A DNA stretch of 42,795 bases from UBA5314 sp040217815. GTDB lineage: Bacteria; Bacillota; Syntrophomonadia; Syntrophomonadales; Syntrophomonadaceae. The notes below the pieces were generated by a model that made no database searches, was not told the DNA's origin, and saw only the letters and a program-made list of their open reading frames with translations. How positions within the stretch are numbered: the stretch's first letter is position 1; the number at the start of each line of letters is the position of its first letter. The DNA lies in NCBI GenBank assembly GCA_040217815.1, contig JBEHWI010000025.1, positions 1-42,795 on the forward strand. The letters run 5' to 3'. Positions 42,601 through 42,795 of this stretch are shown in pieces. The position numbers and the translations under genes were made by a program.

Positions 42601-42795
42601 GCCTTGCTGGAAGAGGACATGTATGAGGACTGGATCGCGGAAGATCGAAAAGCCGCGCAGGACACGTTCTTCACCGCTGTCCTGGAATTGGCCCGGATTT
42701 ACCTGCAGGAGAACCAAACCAATAAATCCGAAACATTGTTACTAAGGATTTTGAGAATGGATCCCTATCATGAAGAAGCCTGCCGGTATCTGCTT
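39607..42795 (+). CDS. STAND-ATPase transcriptional regulator with SARP-type winged helix and BTAD domain (truncated by window)
   Basis: The frame stays open for 1063 codons to the window edge, so the 3' end is missing. Residues about 15-54 have the MalT/STAND-type start with Walker A APAGYGKTTLL (44-54); Walker B is CLVFDDFHE (140-148). A TPR-like helical array fills about 350-840. From about 853 (RYRIQLLGRFSMAVNG) a SARP/OmpR-like winged helix appears, with HRGRTVFKNHLMEVFWP and SLRAALYELKKVL, then a BTAD helical domain (about 950 on). The DNA-binding domain is C-terminal, unlike actinobacterial SARPs. GGAGG lies seven bases before the ATG. It is divergent from the two giant SLH genes and is a candidate regulator for them. 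Confidence 0.9.
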   Translation, partial: MKGVLVNRSKLHMPQAPRSMIASERLRGLSSRLGSGQQLVLVTAPAGYGKTTLLVYTLSQQQANGDRVCWYRLDREDMDLSCFYSHLVEMLFPAGEGMWEEARSHWFDCGDVFSQYPYLNALFCQELWAFHNRFPQQRSCLVFDDFHEILPAAEIRETIQYIINNLPDNFTVLVSSRSDTGLIYGRPGMPNNVMKITPDDLTFTREEVGGLLEHRYGSSLPAGLPEQMIVQTEGWAAAIVLICQVLDLSDASQTMNIPVSPDRQELLFNYIVQEVLANLDRSLLEFLVKSALFKDFTGAEAKNILNEEQTAQLLEACEQKGLFLQKITGEETTYRFHSLFREALHKIQPRCLSPEELNQYHLKIADYYIQHQVFDRAIEHFIACGDVEAAVQLVTRESAHLIALQAIAQLRVWLGLLPAEAVMNNGILLFFKSFVDLQTDPEKAYMDLKQAAAIFEQSGEFILQVAALTAMCHIFVQRNLAEEQAEIVKQIIVLFESVNDQSYMLGCQVFKISLAFIEDKYREATQILDLIKGYELIYEWRWTALFYGILSHGFLGDLKPAHSIGRELIMLDVGQNSDLLGPYGLLTYSLVLQLQDEYDNNILRELSSVSQKANFHYILGNAKRLEALTAYRNHSLDTAISLLNAGTSDFEQVGNIALASLNILTRCLWLSPVENPADSLAEAQQALKQLLNRPSGWCYQEIGLSFFGAIAREAGEFKLAEKHLKTALGRSKRKGAKQVLTGVYMHLAQLYFTTGDDIRGQEHLQSALGLAANNNYVMFWDLHFPTLVEMAARALKYGIHPEYALMLITRYYGPEAADAFSRGVMQTPHASLKGFSTAFLSNYGSGEREPSIRYRIQLLGRFSMAVNGIAIPEKEWKTKKIVGILKYLLLHRGRTVFKNHLMEVFWPGTEMEAAAVSLRAALYELKKVLKKYGMPAEGKDSLLTERKDRLNLPAGILLEVDLDEFRAGAERIKQLAHDGNNDEERKILLERITGLYQGALLEEDMYEDWIAEDRKAAQDTFFTAVLELARIYLQENQTNKSETLLLRILRMDPYHEEACRYLL

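Noticed and set aside
1..42795. tRNA, rRNA or transposase genes
   Set aside because: None was recognised on either strand; a tRNA/rRNA model search would settle any short or divergent copies.

Overview
The window reads as a chromosomal segment of an anaerobic, S-layer-bearing Firmicute of the clostridial/Syntrophomonas-like type. This is an inference. It rests on a type IV pilus locus without secretin (pilQ) or pilP genes, several SLH-domain surface proteins, a yqeG-near-aroE arrangement as in Bacillus, strong AGGAGG-type ribosome binding sites and frequent TTG/GTG starts. No rRNA, tRNA, CRISPR array, complete insertion sequence or phage gene was seen.

Region 1 (1-13.7 kb) is a type IV pilus locus. 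Read leftward from 13.7 kb it runs pilB, pilT, pilC, pilA, pilD, then three minor pilins (PilV-, PilW- and PilX-like), then pilM, pilN, pilO. A three-gene rightward cassette (4.3-8.35 kb) lies inside it: a 507-residue pseudopilin with a Cna-B-like domain, a PilW/GspJ-like pilin and a 596-residue PilX-like protein. It ends in its own terminator, convergent with pilD. A 170-bp hairpin element covers the 3' end of pilO and supplies its last codons and stop.

Region 2 (14-21.6 kb) holds an unrecognised coiled-coil membrane protein, a 65-bp perfect-armed palindrome, a tiny ferritin-like protein and a leftward shikimate operon (aroE, a FimT/GspH pseudopilin, aroC, aroK, aroB). Upstream lie a YqeG-type HAD phosphatase and a GalT-like uridylyltransferase. 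The pseudopilin buried between aroE and aroC ties the shikimate and pilus loci together.

Region 3 (21.8-26.9 kb) is accessory: a MerR regulator behind a textbook 19-bp-spacer promoter, a lipoprotein, two SLH proteins, a DUF3307 membrane protein and a 128-residue protein with four W-P-R-x-T-(M/L)-(G/A) repeats that I cannot assign to any family. Near-duplicate terminators follow the SLH gene at 24.4-25.4 kb and the repeat-protein gene.

Region 4 (27-39.4 kb) is a leftward signalling and surface block. A CHASE2-adenylate cyclase is followed after 23 bp by an SLC13-like transporter fused to a cyclic-nucleotide-binding domain, which suggests cAMP-controlled anion transport. Upstream are two very large SLH surface proteins. 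One carries FecR-like segments and one six-bladed NHL propeller. The other has a mosaic of InlB, TIG, DUF5018-like, cadherin-like and Ig-like modules with exactly three six-blade NHL sets.

Region 5 (39.6 kb to the end) is a divergent STAND-ATPase/SARP-type (BTAD) transcriptional regulator truncated by the window edge. The intergenic region it shares with the surface genes contains two perfect odd palindromes that are candidate operators.
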